Assembly: GCA_963667195.1 (NCBI GenBank)
Contig: OY762962.1
Span: forward strand, 2,666,001-2,730,000
From: UBA7703 sp963667195
Lineage (GTDB): Bacteria; Bacillota; Clostridia; Christensenellales; CAG-138
Direction of reading: 5' to 3'
DNA: 64,000 bases
In this document: piece after piece, positions 50,729 through 59,307 of the stretch
Position numbering within the stretch: position 1 is the first letter of the stretch
Layout of the letters: every line of letters begins with the position of its first letter
Made by a program: the position numbers and the translations under genes
Notes under the pieces: model-generated
What the model was told of the DNA's origin: nothing
The model's database searches: none
The model's input: only the letters and a program-made list of their open reading frames with translations

Positions 50729-51865
50729 ATGGCGAAATTGGAACAGACGAAACAAAAGAAACCGAGCATCCCCGCGCTTCTCATCAAGAGCGCGTTTGCC
50801 GCGGCGCTGATCCTGCTGGGGCTCAGCTGGCCGCGCCTGCTCGCGGGCAAGAGCGCGCTCATCGAGCAAGACTACAGCGAATCGATCTATCAGGCGATCC
50901 GGCGGGCGATCTCGTCGGTCACGAGCCTTGTTCCGTTTTCGATTGCCGAGTTTTTGCTTTACGCGCTTGTGATCGGCATTTCCGTATTGCTGCTCACGCG
51001 GCTCGTGCAGCTGATCCTGCGCAAAATCCCGTTCCGGCGGTTGCTGGGGACGATTGCTTCGATATTATTAACGGGCGGAATCGTGCTGAATCTCTTTTAC
51101 GCCACTTGGGGATTCAACTATTTCCGCGAGCCTCTGGCGGCGCGTATGGAGCTGAACATCACCACGCGTTCGGTGGACGAGCTGGAAGCGTTTGTTAAGA
51201 AGACGGCCGAGGAGGCAAAAGCGCTCCGCGAAACGCTCCACGAGGATCAGAACGGCGTGTTTGCGCCGGAGGAGAGCAAGACAACGCTGTTTTCCGAGCT
51301 ACCGCAGGCGTATGCCGCGCTCTCGGCGAAGCACGCCGTCTTTTCAAGCGACCCGACCCGCGCCAAACAAATTTTCTGGGCGCAGGGACTGTCGTGGCAG
51401 GGGATCTCCGGCATCTATATCGGCCTCACCGCAGAGCCGAACGTCAACGCGGATCAACCGCCGCTGCTGCTGTTTCAGGCAGCCGCGCACGAGATGGCGC
51501 ACCAGACGGGAATCGCGAGCGAAAACGAAGCGGAGCTCGTGGGCTATCTTGCCTGCGTGAATTCCAGCGATCCGAACATCCGCTACAGCGGGCTTGCCTA
51601 CGCGCTGATCGTCGCGGGCAACGCGCTCTATGACGCGGACAGCACGCGGTATCTCGCGGTGACCGAGACATATGGAGACGCGATTTGGCGCGACTTTACG
51701 GCGTATAACGCGTATTGGAACGCGTTTTCCGGCGAGGTGCGGCAGAGCGCGGATCGAAGGAACGACGCGTATCTCAAGCACAATTCGCAAGAGAGCGGAA
51801 TCAAGAGCTATGGCGAGGCGGTCGATCTGCTGCTTGCTTACAACGAGAAATTCGGCGGCGCGTGA
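50729..51865 (+). CDS. DUF3810 membrane metalloprotease-like protein
   Basis: A 378-residue membrane protein. Three hydrophobic helices lie in about 18-130 (SAFAAALILLGLSWPRLLAG, FLLYALVIGISVLLLTRL, ASILLTGGIVLNLFYA). The extracellular part has FQAAAHEMAHQTGIASENEAEL (near 250), an HExxH zinc motif with a downstream Glu, so it may be a zinc metallopeptidase. Activity is unproven. ATG 50729 follows directly on an extended -10 with no ribosome site, which suggests a leaderless mRNA. Confidence 0.82.
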   Translation: MAKLEQTKQKKPSIPALLIKSAFAAALILLGLSWPRLLAGKSALIEQDYSESIYQAIRRAISSVTSLVPFSIAEFLLYALVIGISVLLLTRLVQLILRKIPFRRLLGTIASILLTGGIVLNLFYATWGFNYFREPLAARMELNITTRSVDELEAFVKKTAEEAKALRETLHEDQNGVFAPEESKTTLFSELPQAYAALSAKHAVFSSDPTRAKQIFWAQGLSWQGISGIYIGLTAEPNVNADQPPLLLFQAAAHEMAHQTGIASENEAELVGYLACVNSSDPNIRYSGLAYALIVAGNALYDADSTRYLAVTETYGDAIWRDFTAYNAYWNAFSGEVRQSADRRNDAYLKHNSQESGIKSYGEAVDLLLAYNEKFGGA

Positions 51866-51968
51866 GCGCAAAAGCGCCTGTGATTTCCGGTACATTCAAA
51901 AAACGCTTCCGCAACCAAACAAAAAGTTAGAAAGCATAAATATATTTCATATTTTTGCCCGTTTTGGG

Positions 51969-51997
51969 TTTACAAACGCGGTTTCTTGTTGTATGCT
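51969..51997 (+). promoter_or_regulatory. promoter of the PLP enzyme gene
   Basis: TTTACA (51969-51974), a 17-nt spacer, then TATGCT (51992-51997), 50 bp before the ATG. Confidence 0.65.
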
Positions 51998-52047
51998 GAT
52001 AGAGAAATAGGGCATTTCTATCTAATATTTTTTTAGGAGTGAAATAC

Positions 52048-53514
52048 ATGATCGACCTGACGAAAAACAAAGAAGGCCTTCAGCACAGCATCGACAGAGC
52101 GCGCGAGAAGGGCATCATCATCCCGAAAATTTCCCAGATGCGCAACCCGGACCTGATTCCGGACGACATCAAGGAAAAGCTGACCAACGTCGGCCTCTGG
52201 GACATCAACCCCCTGAACCTGTTCCGCATCAGCTGGCGCAACGAGCCCAAGGAAAAGGGCGGCAAGTTTGGCGGCGTGAACTTCATCGAGGTTCCCTCCG
52301 TTCTTTCGGGCGTTAAGGCGCGCATCATCATCCTCACCGGCAAATGGTTCCCGACGGGCTGCCATAAGGTCGGCGCATCGTTCGGCTGCCTCGTGCCGCG
52401 CCTCGTGACCGGTCAGTTTGACCCGACGTATCACAAGGCCGTTTGGCCGAGCACCGGCAACTATTGCCGCGGCGGCGCGTACAACTCCGCACTGCTGGCC
52501 TGCCAGTCGATCGCGATTCTGCCCGCCGAGATGAGCAAAGAGCGCTTTGAGTGGCTCAAGACCGTCGCGGGCGAGATCATTGCAACGCCCGGCTGCGAGA
52601 GCAACGTCAAAGAGATTTTCGACAAAACCTGGGAGCTCAAGACCACCCGTAAGGACGTCATGATCTTCAACCAGTTTGAAGAGATGGGCAACTGCGTCTG
52701 GCATTATCAGGTCACCGGCAAAGCCATCGCGGATGCGTTTGAGTCCATCAAGCGCGAAGGCGACCGTTTCGCGGGCGCGGCCTTCACGAGCGGCAGCGCG
52801 GGCACCATGTCCGCGGGCGACTACCTCAAGGAAGTCTACCCCACCAGCAAGCTGGCAGTCGGCGAAGCACTCCAGTGCCCGACGCTGCTCAACAACGGCT
52901 TCGGCGGACACCGCATCGAAGGCATCGGAGACAAGCATGTCCCGTGGATTCACAACGTGAAGAACACCGACATGGTCATCGACATCGACGACGAAGACAG
53001 CCAGAAGCTGCTCCGCCTGTTCAATGATCCGGCCGGCAGAAAGTACCTCATCGAAGAAGTCGGCGTTCCCGCGGACTTCGTTGAGAAGCTCTCTCTCCTC
53101 GGTATCTCCGGTATCGCGAACATGCTCTGCTGCATCAAGATGGCGAAGTACTACGAGCTGACCGAGCACGACGTGCTCGCGACCGTCGGCACCGACTCCT
53201 CCGTGATGTACGGCAGCCGTATCGAAGAGCTCGTTGAGGCGGACGGCGCATACAGCGAAGTCAAGGCAGCCGCCGACTATGCAGAGCATCTCCACGGCAT
53301 CCGCACGGACGTCATGGAAGAGCTCACCTACGAAGGCCGCAAGCGCATCCACAACCTCAAGTACTATACTTGGGTGGAGCAGCAGGGCAAGACGGTGGAC
53401 GAGATCAACGCCCAGTGGTACGACGAGAACTACTGGACCGACATGCACGCGCAGGCAGCGCAGATCGACGCGCTCATCGACGAGTTCAACCACGCGACCG
53501 GCCTCGTGAAGTAA
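52048..53514 (+). CDS. fold-type II PLP-dependent enzyme (cysteine synthase/tryptophan synthase beta superfamily)
   Basis: A 488-residue PLP enzyme. The cofactor Lys is Lys107 in PTGCHKVGASFG. WPSTGNYCRGGAYNSALLAC is the substrate loop (near 133-152), and FTSGSAGTMSAGDYL (near 248) the Gly/Ser phosphate cup. About 490 residues is longer than cysteine synthase (310) or serine dehydratase (330), with extra N- and C-terminal parts. I recognise it as a PLP-dependent lyase/synthase of uncertain substrate found in Clostridia. ATG 52048 has TTAGGAGTG upstream; the GTG at 52039 overlaps that site. Strong codon regularity suggests high expression. Confidence 0.85.
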   Translation: MIDLTKNKEGLQHSIDRAREKGIIIPKISQMRNPDLIPDDIKEKLTNVGLWDINPLNLFRISWRNEPKEKGGKFGGVNFIEVPSVLSGVKARIIILTGKWFPTGCHKVGASFGCLVPRLVTGQFDPTYHKAVWPSTGNYCRGGAYNSALLACQSIAILPAEMSKERFEWLKTVAGEIIATPGCESNVKEIFDKTWELKTTRKDVMIFNQFEEMGNCVWHYQVTGKAIADAFESIKREGDRFAGAAFTSGSAGTMSAGDYLKEVYPTSKLAVGEALQCPTLLNNGFGGHRIEGIGDKHVPWIHNVKNTDMVIDIDDEDSQKLLRLFNDPAGRKYLIEEVGVPADFVEKLSLLGISGIANMLCCIKMAKYYELTEHDVLATVGTDSSVMYGSRIEELVEADGAYSEVKAAADYAEHLHGIRTDVMEELTYEGRKRIHNLKYYTWVEQQGKTVDEINAQWYDENYWTDMHAQAAQIDALIDEFNHATGLVK

Positions 53515-53541
53515 GCACACAATCCAACAAGAGCAACACAC

Positions 53542-53568
53542 AAAGCCCCGCCAACCGGCGGGGCTTTT
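53542..53568. terminator. terminator between convergent genes
   Basis: AAAGCCCCGCC and GGCGGGGCTTT form an 11-bp stem with a 4-nt loop. Confidence 0.9.
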
Positions 53569-53599
53569 GCGATGCTTGCGTTTTGTGATTAAGGGCTAG

Positions 53600-54118
53600 T
53601 TACGGCGCGGGCGTTGCGCTGGCAGTCACGGGCGCAAACGGCGTTTTGACCACGAGGGAGAATTCCATCTGCGTCACGTCGATGTCGGTGTTGATCTCCG
53701 CGTAGATCGCGTTGGAGCCGGTCTCGAGGACGGTCGTGTTCAGCACGTTGTGAATCTTGCCGATGCCGCAGATCTTGCCGTCCGCGGTCGTGTAGACGAT
53801 GTCCACCTCGCCGTCGAGCGGCAGGGGATAGGCGTTCACGCAAATGCCGTCGAGGAAGGTGCCGTTATCGTACTCGTAAACGCGAAGCGCGCCGAACGAG
53901 AGGTATTGCCAGTAGTGGTCGCTGCCATCAATCGTGTTGCCCAGCGCGTCGGTCGGCTGCGGAACCGCGGTGATCTCCGCCGAAAACGGATCTGGCAGCG
54001 GCGTTGGCGTCGCGGCAGGTGTGGGTGTGCCCGCGAGCACGGGAGTAGCGTCCTCGCACCCGAAGAGCGCGAAAACGAGCAGCCCCGCAATCAGGATGAC
54101 GAGGAGCCTGCGCTTCAT
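53600..54118 (-). CDS. putative lipoprotein with Thr/Pro linker
   Basis: A 172-residue exported lipoprotein: signal peptide with lipobox LFGC (Cys21), then a Thr/Pro-rich linker (TPTPAATPTPLPDP) and a beta-rich domain of unknown type. Its ATG overlaps the pncB stop by 4 bp (ATGA), so the two are translated together, an unexpected pairing of an envelope protein with an NAD-salvage enzyme. Confidence 0.7.
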   Translation of the reverse strand: MKRRLLVILIAGLLVFALFGCEDATPVLAGTPTPAATPTPLPDPFSAEITAVPQPTDALGNTIDGSDHYWQYLSFGALRVYEYDNGTFLDGICVNAYPLPLDGEVDIVYTTADGKICGIGKIHNVLNTTVLETGSNAIYAEINTDIDVTQMEFSLVVKTPFAPVTASATPAP

Positions 54119-55548
54119 GCGTGATCTCCGACGGCATCGCGCAGCAGCTTCTGTTTGAGATCGTAGAGCTTGTCCGAGAGGTCGACCTTATACGTGTGCG
54201 GCATGAGGATACGCTTGTATTCATCCCACATCGAAGCCATCTCGCGCTTGGCATACGCCGCGATTTCGTGGATATCCGGGCATTCGTACACCTGCTTGCC
54301 CTGTATAAAGATCGGCTGGAGCAGGTCGCGCGCGGTGAAGTTGGTCAGCGTCATGCGCTTGTAGGTTTGAATCGGGTCGAAGATGCGCAGCGGCTTCGTG
54401 TTGTCGATGGTCTCGTCTTCCAGCGCGATGAGATCCGCAACCGCCATGCCGTCCTTGTCGTAAAGGCGAAACACCTTCTTATAACCGGGGTTTGTGACCT
54501 TGGCGGGGTTGTCCGAAATCTTGATCTTCGGCACGAGTTCGCCGTTGACGATTTCGCCGCTCATCTTGTAGACGCCGCCGAGCGCGGGGTTATTCTCGCT
54601 CGTGATGAGGCGTGTGCCGACACCCCAAACGTTGATGCGCGCGCCCTGCGTTTTGAGGTCGCGGATCACGTATTCGTCGAGGTCGCTGCTCGCGGCGATG
54701 ATCGCATTGGGGAATCCCGCTTCGTCCAGCATCATGCGCGCTTTCTTGCTCAGGTACGCAAGGTCGCCGCTGTCAAGGCGGATGCCGACCGGCTCGTGCC
54801 CGCTTGCGCGGAGTTCTTTGAAGACCGTGATGGCGTTGGGTACGCCGCTGCGGAGCGTGTCGAAGGTATCGACCAGCAGCAGGCAGCTATCGGGGAACGT
54901 GCGCGCATAGGCGCGAAACGCGGAGACTTCGTCCGGAAAGCTCTGCACCCAGCTGTGCGCGTGGGTACCCGAAACATTGATGCCGAACATCTGCCCCGTG
55001 AGCACGTTGCTGGTCGCGTTGCAGCCGCCGATGATCGCGGCTCTCGCGCCGTAGATCGCGGCGTCCGCTCCCTGCGCGCGGCGAAGGCCGAACTCCAGAA
55101 CGGAGTCTCCCTGCGCGGAATAGCAGATCTGGCTTGCTTTGGTGGCAATCAGCGTTTGATGATTCACAAACGTGAGGATCGCGGTTTCGATGAGCTGCGC
55201 TTCCATGATCGGCGCGCGGACGCGAACCAGCGGCTCATACGGGAACACCACGGTGCCTTCAACCATCGCGTAGAGGTCTCCGGTAAAGCGGAAGGTCTTT
55301 AGGTAGGTGAGGAACGCCTCGTCAAACAGCTTGAGAGAGCGCAGGTAGGCGATATCCTCCTCGGCAAAGTGGATGTTGTTGATGTACTCCACAACGCTCT
55401 CTGTGCCCGCCATAACGGCGTAAACAACGTCCTCTTTCGGACGGAAGAATAAGTCAAAGATGCCTTCGTTTTTCTGCATGCCTTCCTTGAAGTAGCCATA
55501 CATCATCGTGAGCTGGTACAGGTCGGTCAGCATGGTTAAGTTTCGCAT
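54115..55548 (-). CDS. pncB: nicotinate phosphoribosyltransferase
   Basis: Converts nicotinate and PRPP to nicotinate mononucleotide in NAD salvage. The 477-residue protein has the N-terminus NLTMLTDLYQLTMMYGYFK, the active-site His in SGTHAHSWVQSFPDE (near 210), and the phosphate loop in VGIRLDSGDLAYLS (near 260). ATG 55548 has AAGGAGGATC upstream; the long upstream extension lacks a ribosome site. It precedes the lipoprotein gene with a 4-bp overlap. Confidence 0.95.
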   Translation of the reverse strand: MRNLTMLTDLYQLTMMYGYFKEGMQKNEGIFDLFFRPKEDVVYAVMAGTESVVEYINNIHFAEEDIAYLRSLKLFDEAFLTYLKTFRFTGDLYAMVEGTVVFPYEPLVRVRAPIMEAQLIETAILTFVNHQTLIATKASQICYSAQGDSVLEFGLRRAQGADAAIYGARAAIIGGCNATSNVLTGQMFGINVSGTHAHSWVQSFPDEVSAFRAYARTFPDSCLLLVDTFDTLRSGVPNAITVFKELRASGHEPVGIRLDSGDLAYLSKKARMMLDEAGFPNAIIAASSDLDEYVIRDLKTQGARINVWGVGTRLITSENNPALGGVYKMSGEIVNGELVPKIKISDNPAKVTNPGYKKVFRLYDKDGMAVADLIALEDETIDNTKPLRIFDPIQTYKRMTLTNFTARDLLQPIFIQGKQVYECPDIHEIAAYAKREMASMWDEYKRILMPHTYKVDLSDKLYDLKQKLLRDAVGDHA

Positions 55549-55796
55549 GGGAGAGATCCTCCTTATGATGAATCGGAACAGGTTTGGAACGGGATTGTAG
55601 AAATCGCGTTTCATCCGATTTTCTTTATTATAGCGCGATTGCGGAGGAGAAAAAAGAACGCGATGTTTTGTTTTTCGCAAGAATCTGTGTCTTTTCGAGC
55701 GGAAATCCTCGATTTTCCGTGCAAGAAGGCTCATTTTACTATTTTGAAACATCAAATGAGAGTAAAAAATGGGCTTAAAAAATTGACGAAAACGGA

Positions 55797-55825
55797 TTGA
55801 CAACAACCCTTCCTGCGGCTATACT
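55797..55825 (+). promoter_or_regulatory. promoter of tRNA-Leu
   Basis: Perfect TTGACA (55797-55802), a 17-nt spacer, then TATACT (55820-55825), 10 bp before the tRNA. Confidence 0.85.
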
Positions 55826-55835
55826 TAAATGGTGC

Positions 55836-55918
55836 GCGGCAGTGCTGGAATTGGCAGACAGGCACGTTTGAGGGGCGTGTGCGCAAGCGTATGGGTTCAA
55901 GTCCCATCTGCCGCACCA
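55836..55918 (+). tRNA. tRNA-Leu (anticodon GAG)
   Basis: An 83-base class II tRNA with variable arm and encoded CCA. Acceptor GCGGCAG pairs with CTGCCGC; anticodon loop TTTGAGG. Confidence 0.97.
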
Positions 55919-55926
55919 AAAACAAG

Positions 55927-55950
55927 AACCACCCAAATGGGTGGTTTTTT
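55927..55950 (+). terminator. terminator of tRNA-Leu
   Basis: AACCACCC and GGGTGGTT form an 8-bp stem with an AAAT loop and a T-run, 8 bp after the tRNA. Confidence 0.9.
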
Positions 55951-56064
55951 GTTTTACACGACTACACATTAGAAGGAACGGTTTATATCATCAACCCGAT
56001 AAACAATTCCAATTAACCAAATCTTCTGTTATAATTGCACAAACATGAGTAAAAAGGAATACAA

Positions 56065-56928
56065 ATGCAGCTTTTCATCGTAGACGCATTTACCGATCAC
56101 ATTTTCGGCGGCAATCAAGCCGGCGTGGCTTTGCTGCGGGAAGGTCAGCCGTTTCCCGAAGATAGGCTCATGCAAAAGATCGCGGCGGAGCTCAAGCACT
56201 CGGAGACCGCGTTTGTGCGGCGGGAAGCGGCAAACGCATTCCTGCTTCGCTACTTCACGCCGGAAGGCGAGGTTGCGCTCTGCGGACACGCGACGGTCTC
56301 CGCGTTTACGGTACTGCGAAACACGGGCGGGATTGCTTGCGGCGAATATCTCGCGAAAACGCAATCGGGCGACCTGCGTGTGATGGTCGAGACGGACAAG
56401 ATTTGGCTTGAGATGCCGCGCGGGGAACTGGTCAAAACGCTAAACGCAGAGGAAGCGTCGCGGGTTTATCGTGCGTACGGGCTGACCCCGGCGGATCAGC
56501 CGGACGGCATGCGGCCCGCCATCGTCAAAGTGGGGCTGTCGGACATCCTGCTCCCGGTCGGCAGCAAGCACGCGCTCGATCATGCGATTCAAGACCGCGA
56601 AGAGGTCGTTCGGCTTTCGCGGGATTCTGGCCTCGTCGGCGTGCACATGTTCTTCTGCCCGAACGAGAGAACGACTACCGCGTATTGCAGAAACTTTGCG
56701 CCGTTGTTTGGTATCGACGAGGAATCCGCCACGGGAACCTCCAACGCATCGTTGACGCATTACCTGAACACGCAAGGGCGAATCGTGCCGAACGCGGTCA
56801 ACACGTTTGTGCAGGGAGAGGCGATGGGGAAGCCGTCGCAGATCCTGAGCAAGGTGGATGAGGGTGGCAACATCTGGATCGGTGGTAATGCGGTGATCTC
56901 CGTTGAGGGGAATATGAACATCGGCTGA
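56065..56928 (+). CDS. PhzF-family isomerase
   Basis: A 287-residue member of the phenazine-biosynthesis PhzF fold (related to diaminopimelate epimerase). The catalytic Glu lies in LKHSETAFVRRE (near 46), and EVALCGHATVSAFTVL (near 72-87) and ESATGTSNASLTHYL (near 220) are conserved blocks. True phenazine genes are absent, so it is a generic PhzF-like isomerase with unknown substrate. AAAAGGAAT precedes the ATG; an extended -10 (TGTTATAAT) lies at 56028-56036. Confidence 0.92.
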   Translation: MQLFIVDAFTDHIFGGNQAGVALLREGQPFPEDRLMQKIAAELKHSETAFVRREAANAFLLRYFTPEGEVALCGHATVSAFTVLRNTGGIACGEYLAKTQSGDLRVMVETDKIWLEMPRGELVKTLNAEEASRVYRAYGLTPADQPDGMRPAIVKVGLSDILLPVGSKHALDHAIQDREEVVRLSRDSGLVGVHMFFCPNERTTTAYCRNFAPLFGIDEESATGTSNASLTHYLNTQGRIVPNAVNTFVQGEAMGKPSQILSKVDEGGNIWIGGNAVISVEGNMNIG

Positions 56929-56960
56929 GGTTTTTCTGATCTTTGCGGGAGGAGAAGACG

Positions 56961-57509
56961 ATGCGGTTCAATCCATTTCCAGTAATAGAGACGGAGCATC
57001 TCATTCTCCGCAAGATGACGGCAGGCGACAGGGACGACTTTTTCGCGATGCGCTCGGACGAGCGGATGCATGCCTACACGGACACAAAGCCGGACAGCGA
57101 TTTAGCCCAAACGGAAGCATATTTGGAGAAGATGATACAAGGCGTCGACGAGAATCGATGGATTATCTGGGCAATCGAACATCGCGTTTCGCGGCGCGCA
57201 ATCGGTTCCGTCGGAATCTGGAACTTCGACGAAGATCGTTCATCGGCGGAACTGAGTTACGGCATCGCGCAGGACGAACAGGGCAAGGGGTACATGAAAG
57301 AGGCGCTCACGCGCGTGATTGACTTTGCGACGGACAATTTGCGATTGCGTTTATTGGAAGCGTTCACCGAGGTTGAGAACACACCCTCGCGAAAGTTGCT
57401 GGAACGCCTTCATTTTGCGGATATTGGGCAGGTGGACGATGTGTCCGCTGATGGTACGCGCGTGTATCACATGATCGTGTATCAGCTGGAATGCCAACCA
57501 AATCAATAA
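56961..57509 (+). CDS. GNAT acetyltransferase (RimJ/RimL-like)
   Basis: A 182-residue acetyltransferase. ETEHLILRKMTAGDRDDFF is the RimJ/RimL-type opening; the acetyl-CoA loop is ELSYGIAQDEQGKGYMKEAL (near 98-117). Targets of this group are ribosomal N-termini or small amines; this one is unknown. ATG 56961 has GGGAGGAGA 6 bp upstream. It is 32 bp after the PhzF gene and 37 bp before the MBL gene, so the three may share one transcript. Confidence 0.88.
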   Translation: MRFNPFPVIETEHLILRKMTAGDRDDFFAMRSDERMHAYTDTKPDSDLAQTEAYLEKMIQGVDENRWIIWAIEHRVSRRAIGSVGIWNFDEDRSSAELSYGIAQDEQGKGYMKEALTRVIDFATDNLRLRLLEAFTEVENTPSRKLLERLHFADIGQVDDVSADGTRVYHMIVYQLECQPNQ

Positions 57510-57546
57510 GATCACAACGCTCAAGGGAGTTAAGATAGGAGAACCC

Positions 57547-58425
57547 ATGTACGAACTGCACCAGGTGACTGACACAAGCTATTATATCCAAAGCCCTGCG
57601 AAGATCGGGCTCATCCGGCTGGACGGAAACGACGTTTGCCTAATCGACAGTGGAAACGACAAGGAAGCCGGGCGCAAGGTGCGCCAGATTCTCGACGCGA
57701 ACGGCTGGCGCCTGCGCGCAATCTTCAACACGCACTCCAACGCCGACCACATCGGCGGAAACAAATACTTGCAAACGCAGACCGGCTGCGATATCTTTGC
57801 GCCGGGCATCGAGCGGGACTTTACCGTGCATCCCGTGCTGGAGCCGTCGCTTCTATACGGCGCGTTTCCGCCAAAGAGCCTGCGGCATAAGTTTCTGATG
57901 GCGCAGGAGAGCGAGGCGGATTTGCTCACGCCGGAGGCGCTGCCGGAGGGTATCCGCGCGTTGCCGCTGCCGGGGCATTTCTTCGACATGGTAGGCTACC
58001 AGAGCGCGGACGGCGCGGTCTACCTTGCGGACTGCCTTTCGAGCAAGGAGACGCTGGAGAAGTACCAGATTACGTTTCTCTACGACGTTGCGGCCTATCT
58101 CGAGACGCTAGAGATGGTCAAGTCTCTCGAAGCCAAGGTGTTCATTCCCGCGCACGCGGAGGCGACGGGGGATATCGTGCCGCTCGCGCAGCTGAATATA
58201 AACAAAGTGCATGAGATCGCCGAGAAGGTTCTCTCGATCTGCGCGACACCGAAGCAATTTGAGCAAGTATTGCTACAGCTGTTTGCGGACTTTGGACTTG
58301 CGATGAATATCGAGCAATATGTGCTCGTCGGCAGCACGGTGCGCTCCTATCTGGCGTGGCTGAGCGACACCGAGCGGATGGAATATTTCTTTGACAACAA
58401 CCAGATGCTCTGGAAAACGAAATAA
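57547..58425 (+). CDS. metallo-beta-lactamase-fold hydrolase
   Basis: A 292-residue hydrolase. The metal motif reads FNTHSNADHIGGNKYLQ (near 60-75): HxNxDH, with Asn where the classic HxHxDH has His. LPLPGHFFDMVGYQ (near 148) and VYLADCLSS (near 160) supply further ligands, and a helical C-terminal region (about 215-292) follows. Activity and substrate are unknown; the Asn variant may weaken or alter metal binding. ATAGGAGAAC precedes the ATG. Confidence 0.85.
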   Translation: MYELHQVTDTSYYIQSPAKIGLIRLDGNDVCLIDSGNDKEAGRKVRQILDANGWRLRAIFNTHSNADHIGGNKYLQTQTGCDIFAPGIERDFTVHPVLEPSLLYGAFPPKSLRHKFLMAQESEADLLTPEALPEGIRALPLPGHFFDMVGYQSADGAVYLADCLSSKETLEKYQITFLYDVAAYLETLEMVKSLEAKVFIPAHAEATGDIVPLAQLNINKVHEIAEKVLSICATPKQFEQVLLQLFADFGLAMNIEQYVLVGSTVRSYLAWLSDTERMEYFFDNNQMLWKTK

Positions 58426-58445
58426 GTCATAATTGAATCGAGCGT

Positions 58446-58480
58446 AAAAAGAGGAGCTGCCTTACACGGCAGCTCCTTTT
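58446..58480. terminator. bidirectional terminator
   Basis: GGAGCTGCC and GGCAGCTCC form a 9-bp stem between the convergent MBL and azoreductase genes, with A/T runs on both sides. Confidence 0.85.
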
Positions 58481-58497
58481 GCGTTAGCCTAAATTTG

Positions 58498-59100
58498 TTA
58501 GAACGTCTTCGCGATCTCGTTGGCTTTGCCGATTGCGTCGCCGACGAGCTTGCCGACATCCTGACCCATGACGTCCAGCGTCTCAATCGCGAGCGTCTGA
58601 TAGTCGCAGACGCCGAGGAAGCCGAGAATCGTCTTGAGGTAGCGGTCGCCGAGTTCCCAGCCGGAGGTGACGCCGGAGGAATACTCGCCGCCGCGACCCG
58701 TGATGTTGATCGCTTTCTTGTTGGTGCAGAGGCCGACAGGGCCATCGATCGTGTACTTAAAGGTCACGGTGTTGATGGTGATGTAGTCGATATACGCCTT
58801 GAGAATCGCGGGGATGCCGAGGTTCCAAAGAGGTTCTGCGAAGATGTATTTATCTGCGTTCAAAAACTGGAACGCGTACTTCAGCACGGGGTGATCCTGC
58901 GGATTCTCGGTGCCGGTTGCGTGCATCATGATGTCTTCTTCGCTGAGAAAACGAATGCCTTCGCGGTAGAGATCCAGCACAACGACTTCATCGCCGGGGT
59001 GCACTTTTTTATAGCTCTCTACGAATGCGTCCGAAACCTGAAACGTTCTGGACTGTCCTTCGGGTTTCGCGTTTGCCTTGATGTATAATACCTTACTCAT
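58498..59100 (-). CDS. azoR: FMN-dependent NADH-azoreductase-like NAD(P)H oxidoreductase
   Basis: A 200-residue flavodoxin-fold quinone/azo reductase. The phosphate-binding loop is NAKPEGQSRTFQVSDAF (near 8-24), and EPLWNLGIPAILKAYIDYI (near 85-103) and INITGRGGEYSSG (near 130) line the FMN site. These enzymes detoxify quinones by two-electron reduction. ATG 59100 has GGAGAAGGAG upstream; the longer frame runs through the shared promoter. It is divergent from hxlR, which probably controls it. Confidence 0.9.
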   Translation of the reverse strand: MSKVLYIKANAKPEGQSRTFQVSDAFVESYKKVHPGDEVVVLDLYREGIRFLSEEDIMMHATGTENPQDHPVLKYAFQFLNADKYIFAEPLWNLGIPAILKAYIDYITINTVTFKYTIDGPVGLCTNKKAINITGRGGEYSSGVTSGWELGDRYLKTILGFLGVCDYQTLAIETLDVMGQDVGKLVGDAIGKANEIAKTF

Positions 59101-59177
59101 AATATTGCTCCTTCTCCTATTGTCCCGGCGGGAAGCATGTACTGCCATTTTTCCTGCCGCTCTTGCTTGGCAATTGT

Positions 59178-59205
59178 ATTGCTTACAATCATTATTATAA
59201 GCAAT
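59178..59205. promoter_or_regulatory. operator-like palindrome over the azoR -10
   Basis: ATTGCTTA (59178-59185) and TAAGCAAT (59198-59205) are perfect complements separated by 12 nt. The repeat overlaps the azoR -10 (59194-59199, minus strand), so a bound protein would block that promoter. Confidence 0.55.
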
Positions 59206-59242
59206 GGTATGGATTGCGCAAGTAGGCACTATAAAGTATAAT
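59194..59242. promoter_or_regulatory. back-to-back promoters of azoR and hxlR sharing -35 bases
   Basis: The palindrome TTGCGCAA (59214-59221) gives a -35 on each strand. Plus: TTGCGC, 17 nt, TATAAT (59237-59242) for hxlR. Minus: TTGCGC, 16 nt, TATAAT (59194-59199) for azoR. Confidence 0.65.
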
Positions 59243-59263
59243 AGTATCGAAAAAGATACTATT
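59240..59263. promoter_or_regulatory. operator-like palindrome at the hxlR promoter
   Basis: AATAGTATC and GATACTATT form a perfect 9-bp inverted repeat with a 6-nt spacer, beginning inside the hxlR -10. It suits autoregulation by a dimeric winged-helix protein. Confidence 0.6.
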
Positions 59264-59307
59264 GATTCATTGAAGATTTAGAATAATTTTCGGAGGGCGA
59301 AACGAGT

